This document shows, one piece after another, positions 22,455 through 31,860 of a DNA stretch of 64,000 bases. The notes beneath the pieces are model-generated. The model searched no databases. It was not told where the DNA came from and worked only from the letters and a program-made list of their open reading frames with translations. Location of the stretch: the NCBI GenBank assembly GCA_965221345.1, contig CBDCSD010000001.1:496001-560000 (forward strand), given 5' to 3'. A program made the position numbers and the translations under genes. How positions within the stretch are numbered: position 1 is the stretch's first letter; every line of letters starts with the position of its first letter. This DNA is from Bin5 sp965221345 (GTDB lineage Bacteria; Chloroflexota; Anaerolineae; Caldilineales; Caldilineaceae).

Positions 22455-24191
22455 ATGAATGTCCCGGCGCTGATGGCAACCTACCAGTTGCGTCAACGAG
22501 AATACCTGCTGCGCATTACGCGGGCGATGACCTCGCGGTTGGATCTGCCCAGCCTGCTGCGGCTGATCCTCGAAAGCGCGGCGGAAATGCTGGCCGCGCC
22601 CGCCGGCGTGATCGTGTTGGATGACGAATCCGCCGCCGTCCCCCTGGCAGATGGACGCAGCACCGTCGAGGATGACGAACCCTTTCGCATCCGTGCAGCC
22701 TATGGGATCCCACGACAGCTTCTGCCCGCGTTTCGTCCCCTCCTCAAGATCGCCTCGCAATCCTGGCCGCCATCTGAAGATCGACTGGCGGAAGAGGAGG
22801 CGAACCACCCTGCATTGGACGGCGAATGGGAGTCCGGGCGCGCAGTGGCAGCCGCATTCTCACTGGGCGATAGCTACCAGCAGGATATAGAGCGCAGCGT
22901 CCGGGAAATAGAGTCGGCGCTGGGAAGGAAGTTGGGGCAGGTGATCGGCCTCCCCCTTCTCTTCGAAGAGGACCTGCTCGGCGTAATCTATCTGTTCCGG
23001 GGCGACTCCGCCTTCTCTCCGCTGGACTGGCAGTTCTTGCAGGGGTTCGCCGACCAGGCCGCGATTGCCGTACGTAACGCCCGCCTCTACCAGCAACTGA
23101 CGACGGAACGCAGCCGGCTGACGATGATTGTCCAAAACAGCGTCAATGGCATGATGATCCTGGCGCCCAACAAGCGGGTCGAAGTGATCAACCAGCCCCT
23201 GTCCGTAATGACGGGGATCGCGCCCCACGAGGCGATCGGACAGCCGTGCGACAAGGTCTTGCCGCTGCTGAATCTGCACGGGGAGGACCTGTGCAGCGCT
23301 GATTTCGATGTGGAGTCGTTGCCCGAAGGCGGCGCCCAATCTGAAGGGGACATTGTTCTGCCGGATGGGGGCCAGATCTCGGTCTCGGTAACCTTCATTC
23401 CGGTCAAGGATGAGCGCAAGCGGCTGCTGAATATCATTGCCAATGTGCTGGACATCACACGTTTCCGCGAAGAGGAGGAGATGAAATCCACCTTTACCTC
23501 GATCATCAGCCACGAACTGAAGACGCCGGTGGCGCTGATCAAAGGTTATGCGCAAACGCTGGCGCGCCCGGACGCCGCCTGGGATGCCGAGACAGCCCGG
23601 CAAAGCCTGGAAGTGATCGAGGAGGAAGCCGACCGGCTGGAGGCTCTGATTAACAGCCTGCTGGATGTCAGCCGCATCCAGGCCGGCGGCCTGCGGTTGG
23701 AGCGCTCCGACCTACAAATGCGGCGGCTGCTCGAACGGGTCGCGCAAGACTACCGCACCCAGACCGACACGCACGAAATCGCGCTGGATCTACCGCCCGA
23801 TCTGCCGGTCATTAACGGCGACGAAGAACGGCTGCGCCTGGTTTTCACAAATCTTCTCAGCAACGCGATTAAGTACTCTCCGGACGGCGGCGTGATTCGC
23901 ATTGGGGGGTGGCAGGAAGAGCCGCAGGAAAAGGGCGCGGCCGGCCGGCTGGTGCTCTACGTCGCTGACGAGGGGATCGGCATTCCCGCAAGAGAGCTGC
24001 CGAGAATATTCGAACGATACTACCGGGTGGACAGCGGCCTCCGCCGTAGAACGGCCGGCGTTGGTCTCGGCCTTTTTCTCAGCAAGGCAATCGTCGAGGC
24101 CCATCACGGCGAGATCTGGGTGCGCAGCGATGTGAATAAGGGCACAACCGTCTTCGTGGCCTTGCCTGTGGACGAGATCGAGGTCGCATAG
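22455..24191 (+). CDS. GAF-PAS sensor histidine kinase
   Basis: A 578-residue kinase without membrane segments. A GAF domain fills residues ~20-205 (FLQGFADQAAIAVRNARLYQQL is its last helix). A PAS domain follows (MIVQNSVNGMMIL...VIGQPCDKVLP). HisKA has FTSIISHELKTPVALIKGY with the phospho-accepting His at ~353. The ATPase domain has N-box NLLSNAIKYSPDGG, DEGIGIP and GVGLGLFLSKAIVEAHHGEIW. It would sense an unknown cytoplasmic signal. No response regulator is adjacent. The ATG at 22455 follows a promoter directly; the longer in-frame ORF from 22245 starts inside the terminator and is not credible. Confidence 0.88.
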   Translation: MNVPALMATYQLRQREYLLRITRAMTSRLDLPSLLRLILESAAEMLAAPAGVIVLDDESAAVPLADGRSTVEDDEPFRIRAAYGIPRQLLPAFRPLLKIASQSWPPSEDRLAEEEANHPALDGEWESGRAVAAAFSLGDSYQQDIERSVREIESALGRKLGQVIGLPLLFEEDLLGVIYLFRGDSAFSPLDWQFLQGFADQAAIAVRNARLYQQLTTERSRLTMIVQNSVNGMMILAPNKRVEVINQPLSVMTGIAPHEAIGQPCDKVLPLLNLHGEDLCSADFDVESLPEGGAQSEGDIVLPDGGQISVSVTFIPVKDERKRLLNIIANVLDITRFREEEEMKSTFTSIISHELKTPVALIKGYAQTLARPDAAWDAETARQSLEVIEEEADRLEALINSLLDVSRIQAGGLRLERSDLQMRRLLERVAQDYRTQTDTHEIALDLPPDLPVINGDEERLRLVFTNLLSNAIKYSPDGGVIRIGGWQEEPQEKGAAGRLVLYVADEGIGIPARELPRIFERYYRVDSGLRRRTAGVGLGLFLSKAIVEAHHGEIWVRSDVNKGTTVFVALPVDEIEVA

Positions 24192-24273
24192 GGCGGTGGC
24201 CCGACAGAAAGTGAGCATTTGAAAATTAAATGCGCCCCAGCGGCCGAAAAGGCGCGTATGAAGAGCTTCTGTT

Positions 24274-25407
24274 ATGCAACTCATTCTTGAGAGACGCTTG
24301 ACGCGTCCCCGCTATGTAGAGTTTCTCTTTCCACTGATCGCGGTCGTTCTGGCCCTGATCTTCAGTGGCATCTTGCTGTGGATATTCGGCGCAAATCCAT
24401 TTGAGACCTACGCGGCGATGGCAGCGGGCGCGTTTGGCCAGCGCTACCATATCAGCGAAACGATTCTACGCGCGATTCCTCTTATGTTGACAGGGCTGGC
24501 GGTTGGCATCGCCTTTCGCATGTTGTTCTGGAATATCGGCGCCGAAGGCCAGTTTGTTTGGGGAGTCATTGCCGCCACCTGGGTTGCCCTCTTTTTGCCG
24601 GAACAGATCGGTGGGCTGCCGCAATGGGCCTTCCTGCCGGCCATGATCGTGGCCGCATTTGTAGCCGGCGCCATCTGGGGACTGATCCCGGCCGTTCTCA
24701 AAACCGCTCTGCGGGTCAACGAGATCATTACAACCCTGATGTTCAACTATGTGGCCCTGTTGTTCATGCAGTATCTCTACACCGGATCCTGGAAGGATCC
24801 CGAGGGCTTCGGCTTTCCCGGCAGCGCCCAGTTCCCTCAGCACGCCTGGCTGCCGCGCTTGCCCATCGACCTGGGCCGGGTCCACTATGGCTTGGTGATC
24901 GCGGTCTTGGCAGCGTTTCTGCTCTGGCTCGTCCTGGACCGCACCAAATGGGGGCTGGAGATCAAGGTGATTGGCAAGAACCCGTTGGCCGCCCGCTACG
25001 CAGGAATGAGTATTACGCGCAATGTGCTGCTGGTCATGTGCGTAAGCGGGGGGATAGCAGGGCTGGCCGGATTCAGCCAGGTGGCCGGCGTGGGGCACCG
25101 GCTCCAAAATGGAATCGCCGTCGGAGATGGCTTTACTGCGATTATTGTGGCCTGGTTGGCAAAGCTGAACCCTTGGGCCATCCTGCTCGTCAGCATACTG
25201 CTGGCCGGACTCAACACCGGGGGTGATCAGTTGCAAATTACCATGGGGCTGCCGGCCGCGGTCTCTGGTGTGCTCCAGGGGTCAATACTCTTCTTCGTGC
25301 TCGGCGCCGATGTCTTTGTCAACTACCGGCTGCGGGTTATTCGTACCCAGCCCCGGCCGGCCGCTAATCCAGCGCCCGTCTCCGGGGGACCGACACCGGC
25401 CGATTAG
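24274..25407 (+). CDS. ABC transporter permease, BMP-family nucleoside/sugar type (first)
   Basis: A 377-residue membrane protein of the branched-chain/ribose-type permease superfamily (BPD_transp_2). Features are RAIPLMLTGLAVGIAFR, FWNIGAEGQFVWG, LRVNEIITTLMFNYVA and GKNPLAARYAGMS, which identify the YufP/NupP-like subunit of importers that work with a BMP-family binding lipoprotein. Substrates in the family are nucleosides and related compounds. It has a short proline-rich C-terminal tail. It pairs with the permease at 25539. The ATP-binding and binding-protein genes are not next to it, so they may be encoded elsewhere. Confidence 0.85.
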   Translation: MQLILERRLTRPRYVEFLFPLIAVVLALIFSGILLWIFGANPFETYAAMAAGAFGQRYHISETILRAIPLMLTGLAVGIAFRMLFWNIGAEGQFVWGVIAATWVALFLPEQIGGLPQWAFLPAMIVAAFVAGAIWGLIPAVLKTALRVNEIITTLMFNYVALLFMQYLYTGSWKDPEGFGFPGSAQFPQHAWLPRLPIDLGRVHYGLVIAVLAAFLLWLVLDRTKWGLEIKVIGKNPLAARYAGMSITRNVLLVMCVSGGIAGLAGFSQVAGVGHRLQNGIAVGDGFTAIIVAWLAKLNPWAILLVSILLAGLNTGGDQLQITMGLPAAVSGVLQGSILFFVLGADVFVNYRLRVIRTQPRPAANPAPVSGGPTPAD

Positions 25408-25538
25408 AAGAAGCGCCGATTTGGTTTCAGTAGCCAGTGGCCCCTGAAACACCGGTCCACACTGGGCAAAACCTGGCGACAGGAATCTGGCAACCGCAGT
25501 TGGCCGCCGGCTACCACGCATGTGAAGGCGTTACGACA

Positions 25539-26495
25539 ATGGAACTCGCCCTACTTATCTCGATCCTGACGGTAGCAATTCAGGCTGGCGCCTCTCTTGT
25601 CTTTGCCGCAGTCGGCGAAATCTACACCGAAAGGGCCGGCGTTCTCAATCTCGGCTTGGAAGGCATTCTAATTATGGGCGCTGTCAGCGCCTTTGCCGTT
25701 GGCTTCCACACCGAAAGTCTGCTGCTGGGCACACTGGCGGCGGTCGTAGTCGGCGGAGTACTGGCCTCCCTCCACGCCTTCTTGTCCGTCACTCTGCGGG
25801 CGGACCAAGTGGTCAGCGGCTTGGCGATGACGCTGTTTGGCATCGGGCTGAGCAGCTTTCTGGGCCAGCGCCTTGGCCCGGAGGGCGCGCCGCTGGTGGG
25901 CTTGGTCGGTCCAAAGTTCAACAAAATCGCGATCTCCGGTCTCAGCTGGATTCCGCTGCTTGGCCAGGCCCTCTTCAACCAGGATCTGCTGGTCTACCTG
26001 ATGTATCTGACCGTGCCCATCGCCGCCTTCCTGCTCTATCGCACCCGGCTTGGCCTTAACGTGCGCGCAGTAGGCGAAGACCCGGACACGGCCGATGCAA
26101 TGGGCATATCTGTCACGCGCACACGCTATCTGGCCACCATCGGCGGGGGTATGCTGATGGGGTTGGGCGGCGCCCACCTGAGCTTGGCCTATACCCCCGG
26201 TTGGACTGAAAATCTCACCGGCGGACGCGGCTGGATTGCCATCGCTCTCGTCATCTTTGCCACCTGGGATCCAGCGCGGGCCCTCCTTGGGGCCCTGATC
26301 TTTGGCGCGGTCAATGCGACTCAGTTTCGGTTGCAGGCGGCCGGCGGCGGGGTCATTCCGGCGGCCATGCTGGCGATGATGCCCTATCTGCTGACCGTCG
26401 TTGTGCTGACGCTGATCACCGTCTATGAAAACGTAAGTCGCCGCCTCGGCGCGCCGGCAGCCCTCGGCCTGCCCTATATGCGCGGCGAACGTTAA
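25539..26495 (+). CDS. ABC transporter permease, BMP-family nucleoside/sugar type (second)
   Basis: A 318-residue, ~8-helix permease. LVFAAVGEIYTERAGVLNLGLEG is diagnostic of the YufQ/NupQ-type subunit; LRADQVVSGLAMTLFGIG and VGEDPDTADAMGISVTRTRY follow the family pattern. It forms a heterodimeric channel with the upstream permease. The ATG at 25539 was chosen over an upstream in-frame start at 25437, because the extra residues are not hydrophobic and the ATG aligns with the family N-terminus (MELALLISILTVAIQAG). It is followed 40 bp later by fumC. Confidence 0.85.
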   Translation: MELALLISILTVAIQAGASLVFAAVGEIYTERAGVLNLGLEGILIMGAVSAFAVGFHTESLLLGTLAAVVVGGVLASLHAFLSVTLRADQVVSGLAMTLFGIGLSSFLGQRLGPEGAPLVGLVGPKFNKIAISGLSWIPLLGQALFNQDLLVYLMYLTVPIAAFLLYRTRLGLNVRAVGEDPDTADAMGISVTRTRYLATIGGGMLMGLGGAHLSLAYTPGWTENLTGGRGWIAIALVIFATWDPARALLGALIFGAVNATQFRLQAAGGGVIPAAMLAMMPYLLTVVVLTLITVYENVSRRLGAPAALGLPYMRGER

Positions 26496-26535
26496 CTTCT
26501 GTGATCAAAGAAATCGATTGGAGTTGAACATTCTT

Positions 26536-27927
26536 ATGTGTGGACAGGAATATCGCATTGAGCATGATAGCCTGGGCGAAGTAAAAGTACCGAAAGATGC
26601 TCTGTATGCTGCCCAAACCCAGCGAGCCGTCGACAACTTTCCTATTAGCCCATTGTGTTTCCCCCGGCAATTTATCCGCGCAATCGGGCTGATCAAAGGG
26701 GCGGCTGCGGCCGTCAATCTCGATTTAGGTCAGATTGATGCGGAATTGGCGGCGGCAATTCAGAGCGCCAGCGCCGAAGTCGCGCACGGCGCCCACGATG
26801 CCCATTTCCCGCTCGACATCTTCCAGACCGGTTCCGGTACCAGCACAAACATGAACGCAAACGAAGTGATCGCCACCCTGGCATCCCGGATTCTGGGGCG
26901 CAGCGTTCACCCTAACGATCATGTCAATATGGGGCAAAGCAGCAACGATGTCATTCCCTCTGCCATCCATGTGAGCGCCTATCTTGCCGTTGTGGAGGAT
27001 CTCTTGCCGGCATTGCAGCAACTGCAGGAAACACTCGACGCCAAGGCCGCAGACGTGGACGACATCGTCACAACCGGGCGCACCCACCTGATGGATGCCA
27101 TGCCTATCCGCTTGAGTCAGGAACTGGGGGGCTGGAGCAATCAGATCGACAAAGGACAGCGCCGACTGCGCGACGCCTTGGCGCGGCTGGCAGAACTTGC
27201 CCAGGGGGGTACCGCGGTCGGCACCGGCATCAATGCCCATCCTGAGTTCGGTGAGCGTATTGCGGCCAAACTCGCCGAGATGTCAGCTCAGCCCTTCAGA
27301 ACAAGCGAAAACTACTTTGAAAGTCTGAGCAGCCAGGATGCCGCAGTGGAGTTGAGCGGTCAACTCAAGACGATCGCGACCTCGCTGATGAAGATGGCAA
27401 ACGATCTGCGCTGGATGAACAGCGGGCCGATTGCCGGCATCGGGGAAATCGAGTTGCCAGCCCTGCAGCCGGGCAGCAGCATCATGCCGGGCAAGATCAA
27501 TCCAGTCATTCCGGAGGCGGTCGCCATGGTTGCCGCCCAAGTCACCGGCAACGACGTGACGATTACGATCGGGGGACAGTCGGGCAGTTTTCAACTGAAC
27601 GTAATGCTCCCCGTCATTGCCTACAATCTGTTGCAGAGCATCTCGATTCTGGCTGGCGCCAGCTGTCTGCTGGCAGACAGAGCCATCGCCGGCTTTGCTG
27701 TCAATGCAGAGCGGATCGGCCGGCTCGTTGACAGTAATCCGATTCTGGTAACCGCCCTGAATCCGGTGATCGGGTATGAACTGGGCGCGCAAATTGCCAA
27801 GACCGCCTATGCGCAAGGACGCACGCTCAAGGAGGTCGCTCTGGAGATGACCGACCTCAGCGCCCACGAACTGGATGAACTGCTCGATCCCCGCAAACTG
27901 ACCGAAGGTGGAATTCAACAACGCTGA
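26536..27927 (+). CDS. fumC: Fumarate hydratase, class II
   Basis: A 463-residue enzyme interconverting fumarate and malate in the TCA cycle. It carries the superfamily signature GSSIMPGKINPV, the substrate-binding TGSGTSTNMNANEV, VNMGQSSNDVIPSA and TTGRTHLMDAMPIRL. Length matches class II (iron-free, tetrameric) enzymes. The ATG at 26536 gives the standard N-terminus EYRIEHDSLGEVKVP; a TTG at 26518 in frame is an alternative. A GGAG lies 12 bases before the ATG, rather far. A bidirectional terminator follows at 28048. Confidence 0.95.
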   Translation: MCGQEYRIEHDSLGEVKVPKDALYAAQTQRAVDNFPISPLCFPRQFIRAIGLIKGAAAAVNLDLGQIDAELAAAIQSASAEVAHGAHDAHFPLDIFQTGSGTSTNMNANEVIATLASRILGRSVHPNDHVNMGQSSNDVIPSAIHVSAYLAVVEDLLPALQQLQETLDAKAADVDDIVTTGRTHLMDAMPIRLSQELGGWSNQIDKGQRRLRDALARLAELAQGGTAVGTGINAHPEFGERIAAKLAEMSAQPFRTSENYFESLSSQDAAVELSGQLKTIATSLMKMANDLRWMNSGPIAGIGEIELPALQPGSSIMPGKINPVIPEAVAMVAAQVTGNDVTITIGGQSGSFQLNVMLPVIAYNLLQSISILAGASCLLADRAIAGFAVNAERIGRLVDSNPILVTALNPVIGYELGAQIAKTAYAQGRTLKEVALEMTDLSAHELDELLDPRKLTEGGIQQR

Positions 27928-28047
27928 GACCCGGCGCCCGACGCTGTCCGTCTACACAGTGACCTGCGTGGTCGGGGGAATGATCTGTGGTCAGTTCCTC
28001 CCCTTTTATGCCAGATGCCGGCGTTGTTGATCGCCCACTTCTGAATG

Positions 28048-28083
28048 AAAAAAGGTCCGGCACAAAGTGCCGGACCTTTCTAT
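28048..28083. terminator. Bidirectional intrinsic terminator between fumC and the M23 peptidase gene
   Basis: A perfect 13-bp stem AAAGGTCCGGCAC / GTGCCGGACCTTT with a 3-base loop, flanked by A-run on the left and T-rich sequence on the right. It serves the two convergent genes. Confidence 0.9.
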
Positions 28084-28104
28084 GTTTGGTAATTTCTGTT
28101 CTGT

Positions 28105-29442
28105 CTACGGCAGGAGGTAGTTTGGATTGCGCGCGGCGCCCTGTCGCCGGATTTCGAAGTGCAGATGCGGCCCCGTGGAACGACCCGTATTGCCTACCGT
28201 ACCCAACTGTTCACCCTTGGCGACGTTTTCGCCCTGGCGCACGTAGATCGTATTCATATGAGCATAGAGCGTGACATCGCCGTTGCCATGATCGACCATG
28301 ACCATACTGCCATAGCCGCTGTTCCAGCCATGTGACGCCTTGATCACATAACCGCTGTCGGATGCAACGATTGGGGCGCCTGCCCTGGCTCCGACGTCGA
28401 TAGCTCTGTGGCCGTGCCAGAACTGCTGGGTAATGTGGCCGCTGACTGGCCACGCAAAGTGTCCGGAACCTCGGACCGCAGAAGCAGGGACGGGTCCCCG
28501 ATACATTGCCACCTGTCGGGCCACATAGGGCTTGGTACCATTGGGAATGATCAACTGTTTACCGCTATTGATCGGGGTATCCGTTGACGCCAGATTATTC
28601 AAAGGAAAGGCAACAATCTCATCGACGCTTACTTTGTATTTCACAGCCAGAGTTGACAACGTGTCGCCCGCTCGAACCACATGCATCACACCGTCAACCG
28701 GGGGAATAATTAACTCCTGGCCAGGCCACAACAGATCCGGATTGGACTCCAGCTTCGGATTGGCCCAAAGAATCGTCTCCGGTCTGAGATCGTAACGGGC
28801 AGCAATCTTCTGAAGGTTATCAGCTGGCAATACTTTGTAGATCTGGATTCTGTCTAGCCTGAAGGGCACGGTGATTACAACCGGTTCCGCCTCCGCACCT
28901 TGTATACCTGGGGATGCAACGACAGCCTCATCGGTATTCCGGGTGAAGGGAAGTACCGCACGTTGCAATGCAATGCCAACCTCTGCAATTGGATTTCGAC
29001 GGGCCAGTTGTGTGTCAGCAACGGCACTTTCTGCAAGCGGAACATCCGCCGGCAGAGGCTGCAACGATAATTCCCAATCGGGGGCGTCCATCTGTCTGAC
29101 CAGGATCACAATCGCTGCCACCACCAGGACCGCAAGATGGCTGGCAAGCCGGATTGGCGCGACCTGCTCGCGCAAGAAGCTCTGTATGCTTGAAGAAAAA
29201 TTCCCAATCGCCCCGCCCGCCGCATCCACCAAGTCGGTCGATCCCTCTTCCAAGGCTACTTCGGCCACGCGGTCCAAACTCTGATTCATCTGGTTCGGTG
29301 ATGGACTGGGACTAAACTCTGACAGACTGCTGGAAACAGAGGAATGGTACACTTCCCGATCCGGTGCGGGGGAGCCATTTGGTCGGCGGAAAGTGTGATG
29401 GCTGAACTGACGTTGTTCTACGTGCTCTTTGCTTTTCAGCAT
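28105..29442 (-). CDS. LysM-M23 cell-wall peptidase (membrane-anchored)
   Basis: A 445-residue protein. A ~95-residue cytoplasmic, Ser/Pro-rich N-terminus precedes one transmembrane helix (LASHLAVLVVAAIVILV). Outside are two LysM domains (YKVLPADNLQKIAARYDLRPETI; HVVRAGDTLSTLAVKYKVSVDEI) and a C-terminal M23 domain. The zinc motif is visible: HRAIDVGA (His, Asp), then HMNTIY, and HLHFE. M23 enzymes cut peptidoglycan cross-links or, when inactive, activate amidases; here all ligands appear present. The Ser-rich long cytoplasmic tail is unusual for the family. Confidence 0.88.
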   Translation of the reverse strand: MLKSKEHVEQRQFSHHTFRRPNGSPAPDREVYHSSVSSSLSEFSPSPSPNQMNQSLDRVAEVALEEGSTDLVDAAGGAIGNFSSSIQSFLREQVAPIRLASHLAVLVVAAIVILVRQMDAPDWELSLQPLPADVPLAESAVADTQLARRNPIAEVGIALQRAVLPFTRNTDEAVVASPGIQGAEAEPVVITVPFRLDRIQIYKVLPADNLQKIAARYDLRPETILWANPKLESNPDLLWPGQELIIPPVDGVMHVVRAGDTLSTLAVKYKVSVDEIVAFPLNNLASTDTPINSGKQLIIPNGTKPYVARQVAMYRGPVPASAVRGSGHFAWPVSGHITQQFWHGHRAIDVGARAGAPIVASDSGYVIKASHGWNSGYGSMVMVDHGNGDVTLYAHMNTIYVRQGENVAKGEQLGTVGNTGRSTGPHLHFEIRRQGAARNPNYLLP

Positions 29443-29866
29443 ACAGTCTGCCCAAGATAAGGATACAGAAACAAAACTATATCATATTTTCCGTTGAACG
29501 CAAAGTTCGAAAGACCTCGTGGCGGGGGAGAGATGCCTTCAGGTCTATTGTCTTCCGGAGCCAATATGGCATCGTCTGCCATTCGAGAACTCTAAAAATG
29601 GCCGGAATTGCCTCAAGAAGGCCATTATAGGGATAAAAGAGGCACTGCACAAATTGGATTTCGGGTCTGAACTTGCTTTTTTGCTCTTTTGACACAGTCA
29701 GGTTGGAAAACGTAGGGAAAGCGTAGGGTTTGCGACATATTTTTTCAGTCCGGGCAACGCTCTTAGTTCATGTCGGCGCATCAGGTGCCAAGTCGCCTGC
29801 AAAGTTCTTGGGCCAGTTCAAGGTAGGGAAGTTCGCTTCGAAGATTCGCCCCGAACACCGTTCTGC
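29443..29866. other. Intergenic region between rho and the M23 peptidase gene
   Basis: About 420 bp, AT-richer than the genes beside it. It should hold the promoter of the M23 gene (minus strand) and the end of the rho transcript. A 72-codon minus-strand ORF (29477-29695) has no recognisable domain and no good start site, so it was not called. Confidence 0.4.
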
Positions 29867-31126
29867 CTATTTGACAAGTGTGTCCAGAAATTCCTGGTTG
29901 TCTCGCGTTCGGCTGAGACGCTCCAGAATGGGTAGAATCGCTTCGTTACCACCTCCCATGGCGTCACTCATGCGGCGCAATGTGTATACCTTCGCCAACA
30001 CTTCCGGCTCCAGCATCTTTTCTTCGGCTCGCGTGCTGCTTCGTTCAATATCGATGGCCGGGAATATGCGCCGTTCCGATGTGCGCCGGTTGAGATGTAA
30101 CTCCATATTGCCGGTGCCTTTGAACTCTTCGTAAATGACGTCATCCATGCGGCTTCCCGTATCGACAAGACAGGTCGCAATAATGGTCAGGCTGCCTCCT
30201 CCTTCCAGATTCCGGGCCGCGCCAAAGAATCGTTTTGGGGGATAGAGCGCCGCCGGATCGATCCCGCCCGAAAGCGTACGACCGGACGGAGGCACTGTCA
30301 AGTTATAGGCACGCGTGAGGCGGGTAATACTGTCCAGCAATATCACCACATCGCGGGCGCCCTCCGTCAGACGTTTGGCTCGTTCCAAGGCCATTTCCGC
30401 TACGCGCACATGGTTTTGGACCGGTTCGTCAAATGTGCTGCTGATCACCTCCGCCTCCACCGAACGGTCCATATCGGTTACTTCTTCGGGCCGCTCGCCG
30501 ATCAGCACCACCATCAGATGTAAGTCGTCATAATTGCCCGATATGCCGTTGGCGATGCGTTTCAGAATGGTCGTCTTGCCTGCTTTGGGGGGACTGACGA
30601 TCATCCCGCGCTGGCCGCGGCCGATTGGCGATAGCAGATCGATCATGCGGGTGGCTAGTAAGTTCGGTTTTGTTTCCAGGTTGATCTGCTCGTCTGGGAA
30701 AATTGGCGTCAGTTTCTCGAAAATCGGACGCCGTTTTGCCTCTTCCGGGTCAAGGCCGTTGACGGCTTCCACCTTGAGCAGGCCGAAATACTTCTCCGTG
30801 TCCTTTGGCGGGCGTACCTGGCCAACAACGAGATCTCCTGTTCGCAAACCAAAGCGACGAATCTGACTTTGGCTGACGTACACGTCGTCCGGCCCCGGCA
30901 GAAGATGGTCGCTGCGGAGGAAGCCAATCCCATCCTGTACGATTTCCAGAATACCGCCTCCAAAAATATAGCCCTGTTTTTCGGCGTTTGCCCGCAATAA
31001 GAGAATGATCAGATCGTGCTTCTTCAAACGGGTATGACCACTCATCGCCATCGAACGAGCTATTTCTCTGAGTTCATCCAGGGTGCAATCCTCCAATTCG
31101 GCCATCGTCATACTGAGCATTTCCAT
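29867..31126 (-). CDS. rho: Transcription termination factor Rho
   Basis: A 419-residue RNA-dependent hexameric ATPase that ends transcripts. The N-terminal Rho_N helix (LDELREIARSMAMSGHTRLKKHDLI) is followed by the cold-shock-like RNA-binding domain (GGGILEIVQDGIGFLRS, DDVYVSQSQIRRFGLRTGD). The ATPase has Walker A PPKAGKTT, the Walker B region RDVVILLDSITRLTRAYN, the Q/R-loop PPSGRTLSGGIDP and ERSSTRAEE. Length is normal with no insert. The ATG at 31126 follows AAGGAACG. Transcription probably starts ~390 bp upstream at 31522-31550. Confidence 0.97.
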   Translation of the reverse strand: MEMLSMTMAELEDCTLDELREIARSMAMSGHTRLKKHDLIILLLRANAEKQGYIFGGGILEIVQDGIGFLRSDHLLPGPDDVYVSQSQIRRFGLRTGDLVVGQVRPPKDTEKYFGLLKVEAVNGLDPEEAKRRPIFEKLTPIFPDEQINLETKPNLLATRMIDLLSPIGRGQRGMIVSPPKAGKTTILKRIANGISGNYDDLHLMVVLIGERPEEVTDMDRSVEAEVISSTFDEPVQNHVRVAEMALERAKRLTEGARDVVILLDSITRLTRAYNLTVPPSGRTLSGGIDPAALYPPKRFFGAARNLEGGGSLTIIATCLVDTGSRMDDVIYEEFKGTGNMELHLNRRTSERRIFPAIDIERSSTRAEEKMLEPEVLAKVYTLRRMSDAMGGGNEAILPILERLSRTRDNQEFLDTLVK

Positions 31127-31860
31127 AGTTCGTTCCTTGTCAGGCTCAACAAATAGTCACTCATTGCTTGCGCAACAGGACAGCTTGATATGCATACAAG
31201 TGAGAGTGCTGAAAGCGTGGGCTGTCGATAAGTTGTGAAGACGAACCGTCTACACAATGTGATCTCTGAGGATTGCCCGAATTCGGGCAGGATTTCCTAG
31301 TGAATTGACTTGCGCCAGGGTTGGGTAAATACCTAAGAGGTGCATTCGATGGACAACCAGTCGCGTCTACCTCCTATACGCGGCTGTCGTCCGCTGTGCT
31401 CGGTCATTCTGAATCGATCATCGCCAATTGCTTATAGAGCAAGCCGGCTACTTAACTAAATTCTTTTTGGATAGACGAAGCGGACATATAGGGCGGAGGC
31501 AAACGTGCAGTATCGACACCAAGTATACCAGCCTTTTTTGATTACGTCAACTACGATAATTCTGCGGATACTCCCCGAATATTTTCGCGTGTCTCTTGCC
31601 ACCGCCGGTCAGCCTGCGCTGTACGCAAAAAAACGCCCCCAATCCCAGAAGTGATGGAAAAATCCGCAATGCACACAATTGGGGCCCGACGCACGATAGG
31701 CGCGCGTTCACGATCGACTTCCGGCCCCCTACAGAGGAACCTGCAAAACGAGGCGTACTGTCGGTTCGTTGACCGTCGTCAAGTTGGCTGGCTGCCGCTG
31801 AACTCCCGCAACCCAGGGACCAGCGCCAACAAAATGTGGTCGGTGTCCCGCCTTTCCTCC
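31127..31860. other. Long rho leader and intergenic region
   Basis: No protein gene. On the minus strand 31127-31515 would be the untranslated leader of rho. It includes a 14-base palindrome GCCCGAATTCGGGC (31275-31288). From 31551 to 31860 nothing recognisable is present apart from short unsupported ORFs. Confidence 0.45.
31522..31550 (-). promoter_or_regulatory. Promoter of rho
   Basis: On the minus strand TTGACG (31545-31550), a 17-bp spacer containing an A-run, and TATACT (31522-31527). This is the best promoter match upstream of rho, predicting a leader of ~390 nt. Confidence 0.6.

Noticed and set aside
20873..22456. 527-codon minus-strand ORF opposite the sugar dehydrogenase
   Set aside because: Antisense of a gene with clear signal peptide and propeller motifs; it also runs through the terminator at 22219.
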